Source of the DNA: Planctomycetota bacterium
GTDB lineage: Bacteria; Planctomycetota; Phycisphaerae; Sedimentisphaerales; Anaerohalosphaeraceae
NCBI GenBank assembly: GCA_030637065.1
Contig: DAOVVQ010000017.1
Span: 1 to 23,955, forward strand
DNA: 23,955 nucleotides
Direction of reading: 5' to 3'
Below are positions 8,579 to 17,030 of this stretch, in pieces (position 1 is the first letter of the stretch; each line of letters begins with the position of its first letter). The position numbers and the translations under genes are program-made. The notes beneath the pieces are model-generated. The model saw nothing but the letters and a program-made list of their open reading frames with translations, did not search any database and was not told the DNA's origin.

Positions 8579-9403
8579 TTATTTCGAGCCACCTGAATAC
8601 ACCTTCAGATAACTGTCCGAATAAAGCTGCTTATTCATCAAAAGTTCCGCCGTCGCCAGCACGTTCATCAGCTTTTCGTCGAGTACGTCGACGATAGCTC
8701 CGTCGAGGCCGTGTGAAACAGCCATCGCCAGGAACGTCCTGTTGATCAGGCTTCTTTCCGTGGTTCCCTGCGAGAGATTCGACAGGCCGACCATCAGGTG
8801 CGGCGGCGGGTCCGACAGGTAGAGTATCTGGCCGATGGCGGCGAGTATGTTGGTCGGCTGTTGCTGGGCATCGGGCACCTTGACGGGCAGGACGATCGAA
8901 TCGATGAAGAGCCGGTCGGCTGCAAAGCCCCGATCCATCGCCTTTTCAACGATCTCAGCGGCGATAGCCACGCGGGTATCGATATCCTGCGGGACGCCGT
9001 TCTTGTCCATGGTCAGCGTGATCAGCTTGCCCTGGGGCCCCGCCGATTCGGCCATATCGAGATACTTATCGAGGATATCTTCGTCGGACTTTTTATTCAG
9101 CGGTGAGGAGTTGAGCAAAATGCCGTTGCTCGTATCGGCTGCCTTGAGCCCCGCGGCGATGACGTCGGGCTTTTGCGAATCGAGACACAGGGGCGTATCG
9201 CACGTCTCCTGGATCGTCTCGACCAGCCATGCCATCGTGGCGTGCTGATCGGCTGCGGCGGTGCCTACGTTTACGTCGAGATAGGTCGCCCCGCACTCGG
9301 TCTGCTTTTTGGCAAGGTCCTGAATGACCTTCTTGTCCTTATCGGCAATGGCCCCCTTGACATCATTGAACATCCCGTTAATTCGTTCACCAACAGCTAT
9401 CAT
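8579..9403 (-). CDS. acsE: Methyl-THF:corrinoid iron-sulfur protein methyltransferase
   Basis: 274 aa, close to the roughly 262 aa of Moorella AcsE. It transfers the methyl group from methyl-THF to the cobalt of the AcsCD corrinoid iron-sulfur protein. It is a single TIM-barrel pterin-binding domain: N-terminal IAVGERINGMF, GATYLDVNVG, CLDSQKP, LNSSPL and VGLSNLSQG are the pterin-binding family blocks, with Asp and Asn residues in the DVN and DSQ positions. The start is set by a perfect AGGAGGT 7 nt before the ATG (plus-strand 9411-9417). It is 27 bp downstream of acsD, so the two are surely co-transcribed. Metabolite direction (acetate formation or oxidation) cannot be told from sequence. 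Confidence 0.96.
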   Translation of the reverse strand: MIAVGERINGMFNDVKGAIADKDKKVIQDLAKKQTECGATYLDVNVGTAAADQHATMAWLVETIQETCDTPLCLDSQKPDVIAAGLKAADTSNGILLNSSPLNKKSDEDILDKYLDMAESAGPQGKLITLTMDKNGVPQDIDTRVAIAAEIVEKAMDRGFAADRLFIDSIVLPVKVPDAQQQPTNILAAIGQILYLSDPPPHLMVGLSNLSQGTTERSLINRTFLAMAVSHGLDGAIVDVLDEKLMNVLATAELLMNKQLYSDSYLKVYSGGSK

Positions 9404-9430
9404 AAGAATAACCTCCTACTGCTGAAAGAG

Positions 9431-10381
9431 TTAGCTTAATTTGTTAATACAGTTTTTGACGGTTTCGATGGCCTTGGGGTGCCGCATACGAATGATATCG
9501 ATCCCGGACTGCAACAGACACACCGCCGTCGATGCCTCCCATGCCGGCCCGCGATCGGCAGCGTCGCCCCAGCCGGGCACATCCGTCGATTTCGCCTCTT
9601 TCGCCCGCCACGCCTCACTGCCGACGTCGCTTATAGAGGGCATAGCCATCATCTTATCGCCGCCCAACGTTGCCAGACGCTGACGCTCCTGGATCGAATA
9701 GCTGTACTCGATCCCGTAGCCCAACGCGCCCGTGCTCTGGAACGTAACGATCCGCTCCAGCGGAAAACCCATATCCGAAACGAGAATATTGACCTGCTTG
9801 CCAATGTTGATATCCAGCGGAGCTTCGGTAATGAGGTTGTGCCCGTCGGCTAAGGCGATCGCGGCAAGAGACTTGTAGTTGCCTTCGGTAACGGTCCCGA
9901 TCAGGCAGTTTTCGCCCTTGGCAGCCTCGGAGACCTTCGGCATGATGGCATTATCCTTCTCGTCGTAGCCACAGCCCCACAGTATCAGCGGAACGCCAAC
10001 CGCTGCGAGCACAGCCTTGGTCACCTTAACGGCGTGGTCCGCGTCCTTGTCGCCCTGATCGGGGTGGATGCCGTCAAATTTAAGACAGATAATATCCGCA
10101 CCGAACTCCTCGACCGCCTTCTTCGCCCACGCAGCCGGGTCGTCCAGCACATCCTTATAAGGCTCAACTAAGTGCTCGGGCCAGTCGGCCGGCGCCGTAT
10201 CGAGTACATCGATGGCAATGACAGGCTTTTCACCCGTCTGCTCGGTCGAGCCATAGACGATATTCGTCGCCCCGCCTACCGTAACGGTTGATGTCCTCGT
10301 GCCGCCGGAATCGCTTGTAGCGCCGATCACGACGCGACTTACGGAGCCGGCGTAACTGTCAGCAATTTTAGGAACTGCCAT
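9431..10381 (-). CDS. acsD: Corrinoid/iron-sulfur protein, small subunit
   Basis: 316 aa, near the usual 310-325 aa. It is the TIM-barrel small subunit of the CFeSP heterodimer, which carries the methyl group between AcsE and acetyl-CoA synthase. Recognisable AcsD blocks include VVIGATSDSGGTRTSTVTVGG near the N-terminus, FGADIICLKFDG, LILWGCGYDEKDN, TEAPLDINIGKQVNIL, FQSTGALGYGIEYSYSIQER and the GWGDAADRGPAWEA segment. A GGAGGG ribosome site lies 8 nt before the ATG. It is directly downstream of the second cooC-type gene (15 bp) and upstream of acsE, away from its partner acsC, which is across RACo and the 245-bp gap. Confidence 0.96.
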   Translation of the reverse strand: MAVPKIADSYAGSVSRVVIGATSDSGGTRTSTVTVGGATNIVYGSTEQTGEKPVIAIDVLDTAPADWPEHLVEPYKDVLDDPAAWAKKAVEEFGADIICLKFDGIHPDQGDKDADHAVKVTKAVLAAVGVPLILWGCGYDEKDNAIMPKVSEAAKGENCLIGTVTEGNYKSLAAIALADGHNLITEAPLDINIGKQVNILVSDMGFPLERIVTFQSTGALGYGIEYSYSIQERQRLATLGGDKMMAMPSISDVGSEAWRAKEAKSTDVPGWGDAADRGPAWEASTAVCLLQSGIDIIRMRHPKAIETVKNCINKLS

Positions 10382-10396
10382 TTAGAATCCCTCCAC

Positions 10397-11149
10397 TTAT
10401 GTTCTCTGTGCTAAATTCAACTTTTCGTTTAATATAGTTGCCACCGCCTTAAGGGCGGGGTTTTCCGCGTCAAGTTCAAAAACGCTCCTGCCTTCCATCG
10501 CCAGGTTAAATACCTCTTCGTCATGCGGCACGCTGCCTAAGTTAACGGCACCGCCAAGTTCGACGTCAACTTCCTTGCCGGTGCGGTTCCAGATGACGCC
10601 GATCTGCCCGATGGAAATAGGAAGCGTCGCGATCAGTTCGATGATCCGCTTTGCCGTAACGATACCCACCCGCGTCGGTTCGCCGACAATAAAAAGCCCG
10701 TCGACATTATTCGTCGTCCGCCTGGAAATATGCTCCATCCCAGCCTCGTTATCGGTAATGACCCACCCGTACGAGCCGCTGAGGCGGTCGAGAAAACTGC
10801 GAAGAACGTTATTAACCGCACAATAGCACTTCGGCCCCTCCGGACGACCCATTGTCAGCAGGTCAAAACCCTTCGACTCGGTCAAAAGCTGCTCACAGCC
10901 CATCTCGAACAATTTTAGCTTACCTGCGCCCTGCGACAAAGGCGTCTTCTGGTTCAGAACATCGTCGCGAAGGTCCGCAATGGTCCCTTCCGGCTCGACA
11001 CCGAGCGTAATACCCAAACAGGCGTTCGCATCGGCATCGACAGCCAAAACCGGCCCAGCCGACCGCTCCAACAGGCACCTTATCATAAGGGCCGTCAGCG
11101 TCGTCTTGCCAGTGCCGCCTTTGCCGCTTATTGCTATCGATCTCGTCAT
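10397..11149 (-). CDS. CooC/AcsF-type nickel-maturation ATPase (second copy, with acsDE)
   Basis: 250 aa MinD/ParA-fold ATPase. The deviant Walker A GKGGTGKTT begins at about residue 9, a DADAN segment is at 38-42, and the CxC motif C108-Y-C110 matches the dimer-interface nickel/zinc-binding cysteine pair of CooC. CooC drives nickel insertion into CO dehydrogenase; the related AcsF does so for the A-cluster of acetyl-CoA synthase. The sequence alone does not tell me which target this copy serves, so I give no symbol; being linked to acsD and acsE makes the AcsF role plausible. A good ribosome site (AAAGGTGA, about 7 nt spacer) supports this ATG. It is the first gene after the 245-bp repeat-bearing gap, so it may head its own transcription unit. 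Confidence 0.88.
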   Translation of the reverse strand: MTRSIAISGKGGTGKTTLTALMIRCLLERSAGPVLAVDADANACLGITLGVEPEGTIADLRDDVLNQKTPLSQGAGKLKLFEMGCEQLLTESKGFDLLTMGRPEGPKCYCAVNNVLRSFLDRLSGSYGWVITDNEAGMEHISRRTTNNVDGLFIVGEPTRVGIVTAKRIIELIATLPISIGQIGVIWNRTGKEVDVELGGAVNLGSVPHDEEVFNLAMEGRSVFELDAENPALKAVATILNEKLNLAQRT

Positions 11150-11172
11150 TTATCAATCACCTTTATATTCGT

Positions 11173-11188
11173 CGATCACATTCGATCG
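11173..11188. promoter_or_regulatory. Possible operator dyad and promoter upstream of the acsD-side operon
   Basis: A perfect dyad CGATC-ACATTC-GATCG lies 24 bp before the second cooC-type ATG. On the minus strand a TTGACT box (plus-strand 11202-11207) stands where a -35 would place its -10 inside this dyad, although the -10 itself is poor (GAATGT/CGAATG). This is seen in sequence; the operator role is inferred and weak. Confidence 0.3.
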
Positions 11189-11249
11189 TTTGTAACATTT
11201 TAGTCAAGTGCTGCATGCGTCTTGTCATTCCCGCGAAGGCGCCCGTAGG

Positions 11250-11269
11250 ATGGGTAACTTGTTACCCAT
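11250..11269. repeat. Inverted repeat with GTTACCCAT arms
   Basis: ATGGGTAAC-TT-GTTACCCAT, a 9-bp perfect stem with a 2-nt centre. The right half, extended to GTTACCCATG (11261-11270), is identical to 10 bases in the tandem repeats at 21026-21035, so it may be a remnant of the same repeat or insertion-sequence family. Confidence 0.6.
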
Positions 11270-11293
11270 GCTGCCCACAGTGCCGTCCTTGTC

Positions 11294-11313
11294 ATTCCCG
11301 CGAAAGCGGGAAT
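11294..11313. repeat. REP-like hairpin (ATTCCCGC stem, GAAA loop)
   Basis: ATTCCCGC-GAAA-GCGGGAAT, a perfect 8-bp stem with a 4-nt loop, within the longer phrase CTTGTCATTCCCGCGAA that also occurs, without its right arm, at 11221-11237. Similar ATTCCC...GGGAAT elements (for example dRS3 in Neisseria) are widespread intergenic repeats. There is no following T-run on the minus strand, so I do not call it an intrinsic terminator. Confidence 0.6.
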
Positions 11314-11394
11314 CCAGCATGAAATAGCATCCGCCAGAGGCAGATTCCTGCTTTCTTGCATTTGGCTAAAACGTTACGATCGTTTATTCTCAAT

Positions 11395-13320
11395 TCAGTT
11401 ACGCTGAGCCGGGACCTTGCCCGAAGGAAACAGCGTCAAATCCGTATGCGGCAGAAAATTCGACCTGATAAACTCGTTCATATAATCCGGATGGCTCATC
11501 AGGTCCAGATAAGTCATCGAAGTTGCGATCTTCTCGACCTCGATCTGCGCTTGGCGACTAAACAGCGTCATCTTGGCGCCGGCGATCGAGGTATTGCCCA
11601 CGAAGTGGATCTTTTCGATATCGACGCCCGGCAGCAGGCCAATAGTTACCGCACGCTCGACGTTCAGATAGTTACCGAACCCCCCTGCCAGATAGACGGC
11701 GTCGAGGTCTTCGATTTTTTTGTCGGCGGAATCAAGGAGCGATTTGATGCAGGCAAAGACCCCCGCCTTGGAACGGATCAGGTTGTTAATGTCAGCCTGC
11801 GTTATCACGATCGCATGGTGGTCATCGTAGGCCTCGACAAGCGTATACTCGAGACCATCTTCACCTTCATTGAGCCGGGGATCGTCTTTGAGCTGAAACT
11901 TTCCCGCCCGGTCGATCACCCCAGCCGTAAACAGTTCGGCCAAAGTATCCAAAAGGCCCGACCCGCAAACACCTATCGGTTTGGCATCGCCGACCGTCTC
12001 ATAATCGATCGTGCCGTCTTCCTTTATTCGCAGCTTTTCAATGGCTCCGCTTGCCGCACGCATCCCGTGTTTGACTCCGCTGCCCTCGAAGGCCGGACCG
12101 GCGGAGCTGGAAGCACACATCATCCAGTCCTTATTACCCAACACAACCTCGCCGTTGGTACCGATATCGACAAACAGAGCCAGCTCCTGACGTCTGTTCA
12201 TCCCGGTCGCAAGCACGCCGGATACGACATCGCCGCCGACATAAGCGGCAACACTGGGCAGACAGTACAAAAGCCCGCGTTTATTTATCTGGATGCCAAC
12301 CTCAGCGGCACGGATCGGCGGGATAAAACTGGCTGAGGCGACATAAGGCTCGCGGCGGATCCGCGTCGAATCCAGATTCAGCAGAAAATGCGTCATCGCC
12401 GTATTGCCGGCACCTATCACAGCCGTTATATCCTGAAGGCTGGTCTTGTTTCGCTCGGCAAGCGTCACAATAAGACTGTTAATATCGTCCACCATGCAGG
12501 TCTGCATCTTCTCGAAGGCGTCATTCTGCTCGGCGTAGATGATCCTGCGTATGTAATCCTCGCCGAAGTTTATCTGGCTGTTATATGCGGCCTCGGTATC
12601 GACCGTTTTGCCGCTGATCAAATCGATAAGATGGGCCACAACCGTGGTGGTTCCCAGGTCAACGGCGATGGCATAGTTCGTCTGCGAGCAATTGCCGGCC
12701 TCTACCTGGACTATCTCCATCGCCCCGCCGCGATGGCCAATTGTCGCCGTAACCTTATAATCGGCCTTCTTCAGCAGCACCGGAAGTTCCTGCAACACCC
12801 GAAACCCCATCTGCAAGGCCGGCGAATCGATATTCATCCTGTGGCGTATCGCCGTGTTGAGTCGTTCATGGTCGGCTGTGTGGTCCTCGACCGTCGGCGG
12901 GGTCATCTCAAGATATATCTTCTTTACCAGCGGCTCGAACGCGAACGCCTTTTCCGGCACCTTGCCCGAGACAAGCCCGATCCGCGAGGTATCGATCCCC
13001 ATGAGTATCTGGTCCGTCTCCAGCGTGTGGCTCTTGCCGATGGTAAGGATCATATCGGAAAGGATCTTCGTCTGGCAGGCTAAGACAATATTCTGGCGGA
13101 CCTCTTCGCCCGTCAGCAGCGTCGTCGGCTTGCACTTGAAATCGCCGTCGTTGACCGTTACCTTGCACTTGCCGCAATAACCGTCGCCGCCGCATATACT
13201 GCTAAGATAGACGCCAACGTTGCGCGCGGCCTCTAAGAGGACGGTCCCTTCCGGAACCTCGACCTTAACGCCGCTGGGCTGAAAATGGACCATGCAGGTT
13301 TTTGTCTTGCGTTTGTCCAC
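11395..13320 (-). CDS. Reductive activator of the corrinoid iron-sulfur protein (RACo-type ASKHA ATPase)
   Basis: 641 aa. An N-terminal [2Fe-2S] plant-type ferredoxin domain has C43, C49, C52 (CGGDGYCGKC) and C82. It is followed by a linker and a C-terminal ASKHA actin-like ATPase: AVDLGTTTVVAHL near 217, GAGNTAMTHFLLN, FVDIGTNGEVVLG, GVCGSGLLD and YLAGGFGNYLNVE. RACo proteins use ATP to re-reduce Co(II) of AcsCD to Co(I) after accidental oxidation. It lies directly after acsC (4 bp). The start is GTG at 13320 with a weak ribosome site; an ATG nine codons later (13293) just before the ferredoxin fold is an alternative. The family is certain from architecture and position. Confidence 0.94.
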   Translation of the reverse strand: MDKRKTKTCMVHFQPSGVKVEVPEGTVLLEAARNVGVYLSSICGGDGYCGKCKVTVNDGDFKCKPTTLLTGEEVRQNIVLACQTKILSDMILTIGKSHTLETDQILMGIDTSRIGLVSGKVPEKAFAFEPLVKKIYLEMTPPTVEDHTADHERLNTAIRHRMNIDSPALQMGFRVLQELPVLLKKADYKVTATIGHRGGAMEIVQVEAGNCSQTNYAIAVDLGTTTVVAHLIDLISGKTVDTEAAYNSQINFGEDYIRRIIYAEQNDAFEKMQTCMVDDINSLIVTLAERNKTSLQDITAVIGAGNTAMTHFLLNLDSTRIRREPYVASASFIPPIRAAEVGIQINKRGLLYCLPSVAAYVGGDVVSGVLATGMNRRQELALFVDIGTNGEVVLGNKDWMMCASSSAGPAFEGSGVKHGMRAASGAIEKLRIKEDGTIDYETVGDAKPIGVCGSGLLDTLAELFTAGVIDRAGKFQLKDDPRLNEGEDGLEYTLVEAYDDHHAIVITQADINNLIRSKAGVFACIKSLLDSADKKIEDLDAVYLAGGFGNYLNVERAVTIGLLPGVDIEKIHFVGNTSIAGAKMTLFSRQAQIEVEKIATSMTYLDLMSHPDYMNEFIRSNFLPHTDLTLFPSGKVPAQRN

Positions 13321-13324
13321 TAAA

Positions 13325-14659
13325 TCACACCGCTTCCTGCAGGAACTTCGGCAGCATTGACGATTCCCTCGGGCCGACTATCACTTCCCAGCCGGTCTCC
13401 TCTTCGACCTTGCCGCTCATCACCGCGACATAGCCGGGGATGACCAGTTTCTTATGCTTAACAAGGTCCGCAACATTATGCTTTTTCAGCGCCTCGCCGA
13501 CGACCTTTTCGTTGAGCTTATCGCCGGAATAGGCCGTAAGCACACTGGTGCCCTCGGTATCGACAACCATTATATAAGACGGCACGCGGCTGGCCTCGAC
13601 ATCGGACTCGACCGTATAGTAGGTCAGCGAGAAATTAGTCGTCAGCAGCACCGGAGCATCGTCGCCCGGCTCGCCGATCGGGTAGATCTTCGCCTCGACC
13701 TGGACGGGCTTTTGCGGATCGGTGTAGATATTCATGATCGCCGTCAGGATCGGCAGCACGGCATATTTTTCCGCGGTCTCTATCACGACGACGCTCGAAT
13801 ACTTGCAGAGCAGCGAAATGGCCTCAGCCGCCTGCTCATCCGGACTGCCTTGAACCGCTAACGAGATCGTCGGATAACCCAACGGTCGGAATGTCTTCTT
13901 TAACGCCAGCGCCCTCGCCTCCGAGAGCGTATGAAGCTGGTCCTTAAGGGCCGTCTTCTGGATCGCCATGACGATATCCTCGACACCGGCGGCCTTGATC
14001 TTTTCGGTAAGATCGGCCAAAGTCTCAAGATCGGCCCCAGCGGCAATCACCGGACATTTGTTTTCCTTGGCAACCTTCGCCACAGCCTCCGCACTGTCAG
14101 CGGTCGCATAACCGATCAAGGGCGTAACGCCTGCAACCTTCGCCGTCGCCGCCGATAACGCATCCGCCGATTCCGACAGCAGTATCATCGCCAGCGAACT
14201 GCCCTGGCTGACCGCTTCTACGCAGGCGGCAAAACTATCGGCTGAGCCGCTGTCATTAACGACCGCAACGGCGTTAACCTGGATATGCGTGCCGACACGC
14301 TCGAACTGGAGTTCGTTTATCTGCTCGAGACGCGACTTGAGGGCGTCGCCGGTCAGACTATCCGAAACGTTCACGGCGATCACCGTCGGATTGTAGAATT
14401 TTTCATCGTGACGGAACATCACGGTCTCCTGGCCGATCTGGACCTGGCTGTCGCCGGTTCCGAACTTGACCATCCGGATCGGTGGCGAAGATGCCTCCGC
14501 CAGAGCCGTTCGTGCCTCATCGGAAACCGTCGGACACTCGTCCAGGTTGGCCTTCTTCTGGGCCAAAGCCATAGCGAAGGCCAGACAGGTCGGCTTGCCG
14601 CATTTTTTGCAGTTGCTCTTGGGCAACATCTTGAAAATCTGTAGTCCCGTTAAAGCCAT
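13325..14659 (-). CDS. acsC: Corrinoid/iron-sulfur protein, large subunit
   Basis: 444 aa from the chosen start, matching the family (about 445 aa). It binds the [4Fe-4S] cluster and the corrinoid that accepts the methyl group from AcsE. The N-terminal cluster motif is C17-x2-C20-x4-C25-x16-C42 in MALTGLQIFKMLPKSNC and following residues. A central TIM barrel follows, and the C-terminal corrinoid-binding part contains LTAYSGDKLNE and VIPGYVAVMSGK. A longer frame begins at an ATG six codons upstream (14677), but GAGGT, the only good ribosome site, lies inside that extension 9 nt before the ATG at 14659, and AcsC proteins start with this M-x-LTGL sequence. It is between acsB and RACo. Confidence 0.96.
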   Translation of the reverse strand: MALTGLQIFKMLPKSNCKKCGKPTCLAFAMALAQKKANLDECPTVSDEARTALAEASSPPIRMVKFGTGDSQVQIGQETVMFRHDEKFYNPTVIAVNVSDSLTGDALKSRLEQINELQFERVGTHIQVNAVAVVNDSGSADSFAACVEAVSQGSSLAMILLSESADALSAATAKVAGVTPLIGYATADSAEAVAKVAKENKCPVIAAGADLETLADLTEKIKAAGVEDIVMAIQKTALKDQLHTLSEARALALKKTFRPLGYPTISLAVQGSPDEQAAEAISLLCKYSSVVVIETAEKYAVLPILTAIMNIYTDPQKPVQVEAKIYPIGEPGDDAPVLLTTNFSLTYYTVESDVEASRVPSYIMVVDTEGTSVLTAYSGDKLNEKVVGEALKKHNVADLVKHKKLVIPGYVAVMSGKVEEETGWEVIVGPRESSMLPKFLQEAV

Positions 14660-14668
14660 AATTTTAGT

Positions 14669-14673
14669 ACCTC
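14669..14673 (-). promoter_or_regulatory. Ribosome binding site deciding the acsC start
   Basis: GAGGT on the minus strand, followed by a 9-nt spacer and the ATG at 14659. It sits inside the alternative six-codon N-terminal extension, which argues against the upstream ATG at 14677. Confidence 0.6.
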
Positions 14674-14783
14674 GCATTTTTCGGTTTTCATTCTGCGGGC
14701 TATCGGCCCACTGTAATCTTTGTCGCCTGCATCGCCTCTATCGCTTACGCAGGAATTTGCATCGCAAAAGGTCTCACTCGACC

Positions 14784-16970
14784 TTAGAACATCTCGTCCA
14801 TTTCCAGGGCCGGATGTCCGACCTTGGTGATGTACTCCATGATCTCCTCTTCGGTCTCTCCGTGGGTCTCGTCGGCGATCTTATCGAAGAATGCCTCACC
14901 GCCCAGACCGAGTTCGTCCGCCCGCTTAATGAGCTGTTCCTTCACGTCGTCCTTGAGCGCCTTTGGCATCCAGACGATTCGCTGGACCCCGCCTTCGGCG
15001 AAGATGAACTTTTTCGAACTGATATAATGCTTGGAATGCCCGACAAACCCCGGTGTCTGATTGCCGCCGCCGACGGTGCCGGCCAGCGTGGAAAATTTCA
15101 TACCGCTCGGCGTCATACCGGTAAACTCACGGTTGACGATCATGATCCCGTTGGTCGAAGGCAAAATCGCAGAGATGCACTCGAAGCATCCGCAACTGGT
15201 CATCGGATCGACGATCATCGAATACGCCGACATACATTCGATCTTGCCCTGCGTCGTCGAACTGATAAAATCGTTTACCTTGTCCCACTGGCCGATCGTC
15301 GCATCGACGGCGTTACCCTTGGCGATAGGCTGATTCGGTCCCGTCGGCGTTATCTCGTATGCCGCCTTGCCGTCGAGCCAGCTATACGCACCGCACAGGC
15401 CGCTCCGCTCGGGAGTGATAACACAAATATGATCCGGAGCAAAACTCTGACACAGCGAGCAGGAATAGAACGTATCGACGCTCTCATCGACCATCCCAGC
15501 CAGCCGCTCGTCGCGTTGGCCGTACACCTTTCGCACCTTCTCGCGAAGTTCGAGGACCTTGGCCTCTTCGGTGTAGAGTTTCACCTGGATCTTATCTACG
15601 ATCTTGCCATATTTTTCATGCAGCATCGCGTGGAGGATGCTGCCAAAATGCTCGATCTTAAACCCGGCCTTTTTGGCGTCCTTACTGATCCGCAGCCAGT
15701 TTATATCGCGCTGGCCCATGTGCCATATACCCTGGGCCTCATTGATGAAGGTATGCACCTGACGCTCGAGTACCGGCTCGAAATCCGACTGCATCTTCCT
15801 GCCCGACCCTTCGATAACGATACCCAGCGGCAGATTGCCACCCTCTTCGATATCGTCGATCTCAGGCCCGATGACCTCGATCTTACCGTCCTCGACGTCC
15901 TTGCTGTCAAGGGTGTTAAACCACTCGAACGCCGGAGTGCGGTTGCCGCCGAACTCGCAGTACATATCGTCCTTGCGAATACGCTCGCCCTCGAAGGCGG
16001 GGCTGTACGATACCGGAATCGGCACCTCGCTGATCTTGACCTTAAGGCCGCGAACCTCGATGCACTTTTCGACGATCTGGTCGTGCGGGATATTGGAAAC
16101 AACATGCTCGTAAGTGCATATACCCGTCGGCAGGATCTCGGGAATATCCGAATCGGCGATCGTCGGGAAGCCATAATTAATAGCACCCGCAGCCGTCGCA
16201 TACCACTCATCGGTAACCTCGCCAAGCGCCATCACGAACGCAAAGACGCGGTTCTTGTTATAGAGCAGGTTCCGGCGAAAATCGCCCGGCTGAACACCGC
16301 CAAAGCTAAGAGCCGCCCTGCTGGCAAAGCCCAACGCGTAAACTGCCGACGTTATGCCGCGTCCGAATGGAACCAGACGAGTATCCCAGCCCAACTGCAC
16401 ACCGCCCTCGACGAGCTGCTCGGCAAAGGAAGTACCGTTATCGTTAGAGTGCATAAAGACATAGAGCCGCTTCTCCTGGAGCTTGCGGGCAATTTCAACC
16501 GCTGTCTCGACATCGGGAGCGGCGCCTGCTATCGCGGCAAAACCAGGCGCGGTGCCATCAACGAACTGAATGCCGCGCTCACGCATGATCACATCGTCCG
16601 CCGCACCAAGCCAGAGGTCGTCGACGGGATTGGGACCGATGAGGTACTTGCACGCCTCGATAATCTCCTCGGCGTACAGCGTCGCCATCCCGGCATCAAG
16701 GACCGGGCCTAAGTAAGGAAGCCAAAACTCCTCGTCGACCGGCTCGGGCACGAGCCTGTCGATTTCAGCGAAAATCTCGTCGAAATCCGATAGCTTCTCC
16801 ACCGCGATACCCGTCATCGAATAAATGATCGGAATATAGTAACCTGTATTCGGAAAAGCGACGGGCGAATCCGCACCCTTTTCTTCAACAGCCTTTTTGT
16901 AAATTTCCTTAGCCTGATCGACTATCTTGTAGGCGCCACGAATAGCCGCCGCTGCGATAATTATTGACAT
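14784..16970 (-). CDS. acsB: Acetyl-CoA synthase (CODH/ACS alpha subunit)
   Basis: 728 aa, essentially the length of Moorella AcsB (729 aa). It joins the methyl group, CO and CoA to acetyl-CoA. All A-cluster ligands are present, shifted by -2 from the Moorella numbering: C504, C507, C516 and C526 for the [4Fe-4S] part and C593-G-C595 for the distal nickel. The N-terminal domain that docks on CO dehydrogenase and forms the CO tunnel is complete, so this is the bacterial rather than the truncated archaeal form. It is 60 bp downstream of cooS and 124 bp upstream of acsC. AGGCAGG lies before the ATG. A long open frame on the opposite strand is a codon-bias shadow. Confidence 0.97.
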   Translation of the reverse strand: MSIIIAAAAIRGAYKIVDQAKEIYKKAVEEKGADSPVAFPNTGYYIPIIYSMTGIAVEKLSDFDEIFAEIDRLVPEPVDEEFWLPYLGPVLDAGMATLYAEEIIEACKYLIGPNPVDDLWLGAADDVIMRERGIQFVDGTAPGFAAIAGAAPDVETAVEIARKLQEKRLYVFMHSNDNGTSFAEQLVEGGVQLGWDTRLVPFGRGITSAVYALGFASRAALSFGGVQPGDFRRNLLYNKNRVFAFVMALGEVTDEWYATAAGAINYGFPTIADSDIPEILPTGICTYEHVVSNIPHDQIVEKCIEVRGLKVKISEVPIPVSYSPAFEGERIRKDDMYCEFGGNRTPAFEWFNTLDSKDVEDGKIEVIGPEIDDIEEGGNLPLGIVIEGSGRKMQSDFEPVLERQVHTFINEAQGIWHMGQRDINWLRISKDAKKAGFKIEHFGSILHAMLHEKYGKIVDKIQVKLYTEEAKVLELREKVRKVYGQRDERLAGMVDESVDTFYSCSLCQSFAPDHICVITPERSGLCGAYSWLDGKAAYEITPTGPNQPIAKGNAVDATIGQWDKVNDFISSTTQGKIECMSAYSMIVDPMTSCGCFECISAILPSTNGIMIVNREFTGMTPSGMKFSTLAGTVGGGNQTPGFVGHSKHYISSKKFIFAEGGVQRIVWMPKALKDDVKEQLIKRADELGLGGEAFFDKIADETHGETEEEIMEYITKVGHPALEMDEMF

Positions 16971-17030
16971 ATTCTAACCTGCCTCTTTCTGAATTAAATC
17001 TCGAACTTTTGCAAAACTCCAGTGAATCTC

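Noticed and set aside
11294..11313. Intrinsic terminator after RACo or before the second cooC-type gene
   Set aside because: The stem is strong but no T-run follows on either strand, and it sits upstream of the next gene rather than at the RACo 3' end; a REP-like repeat fits better.
14466..16712. A 748-codon open frame on the plus strand opposite acsB and acsC
   Set aside because: It is antisense to two firmly identified genes with all catalytic residues. Its translation is rich in Arg, His and Leu with no domain, as expected for a codon-bias shadow.
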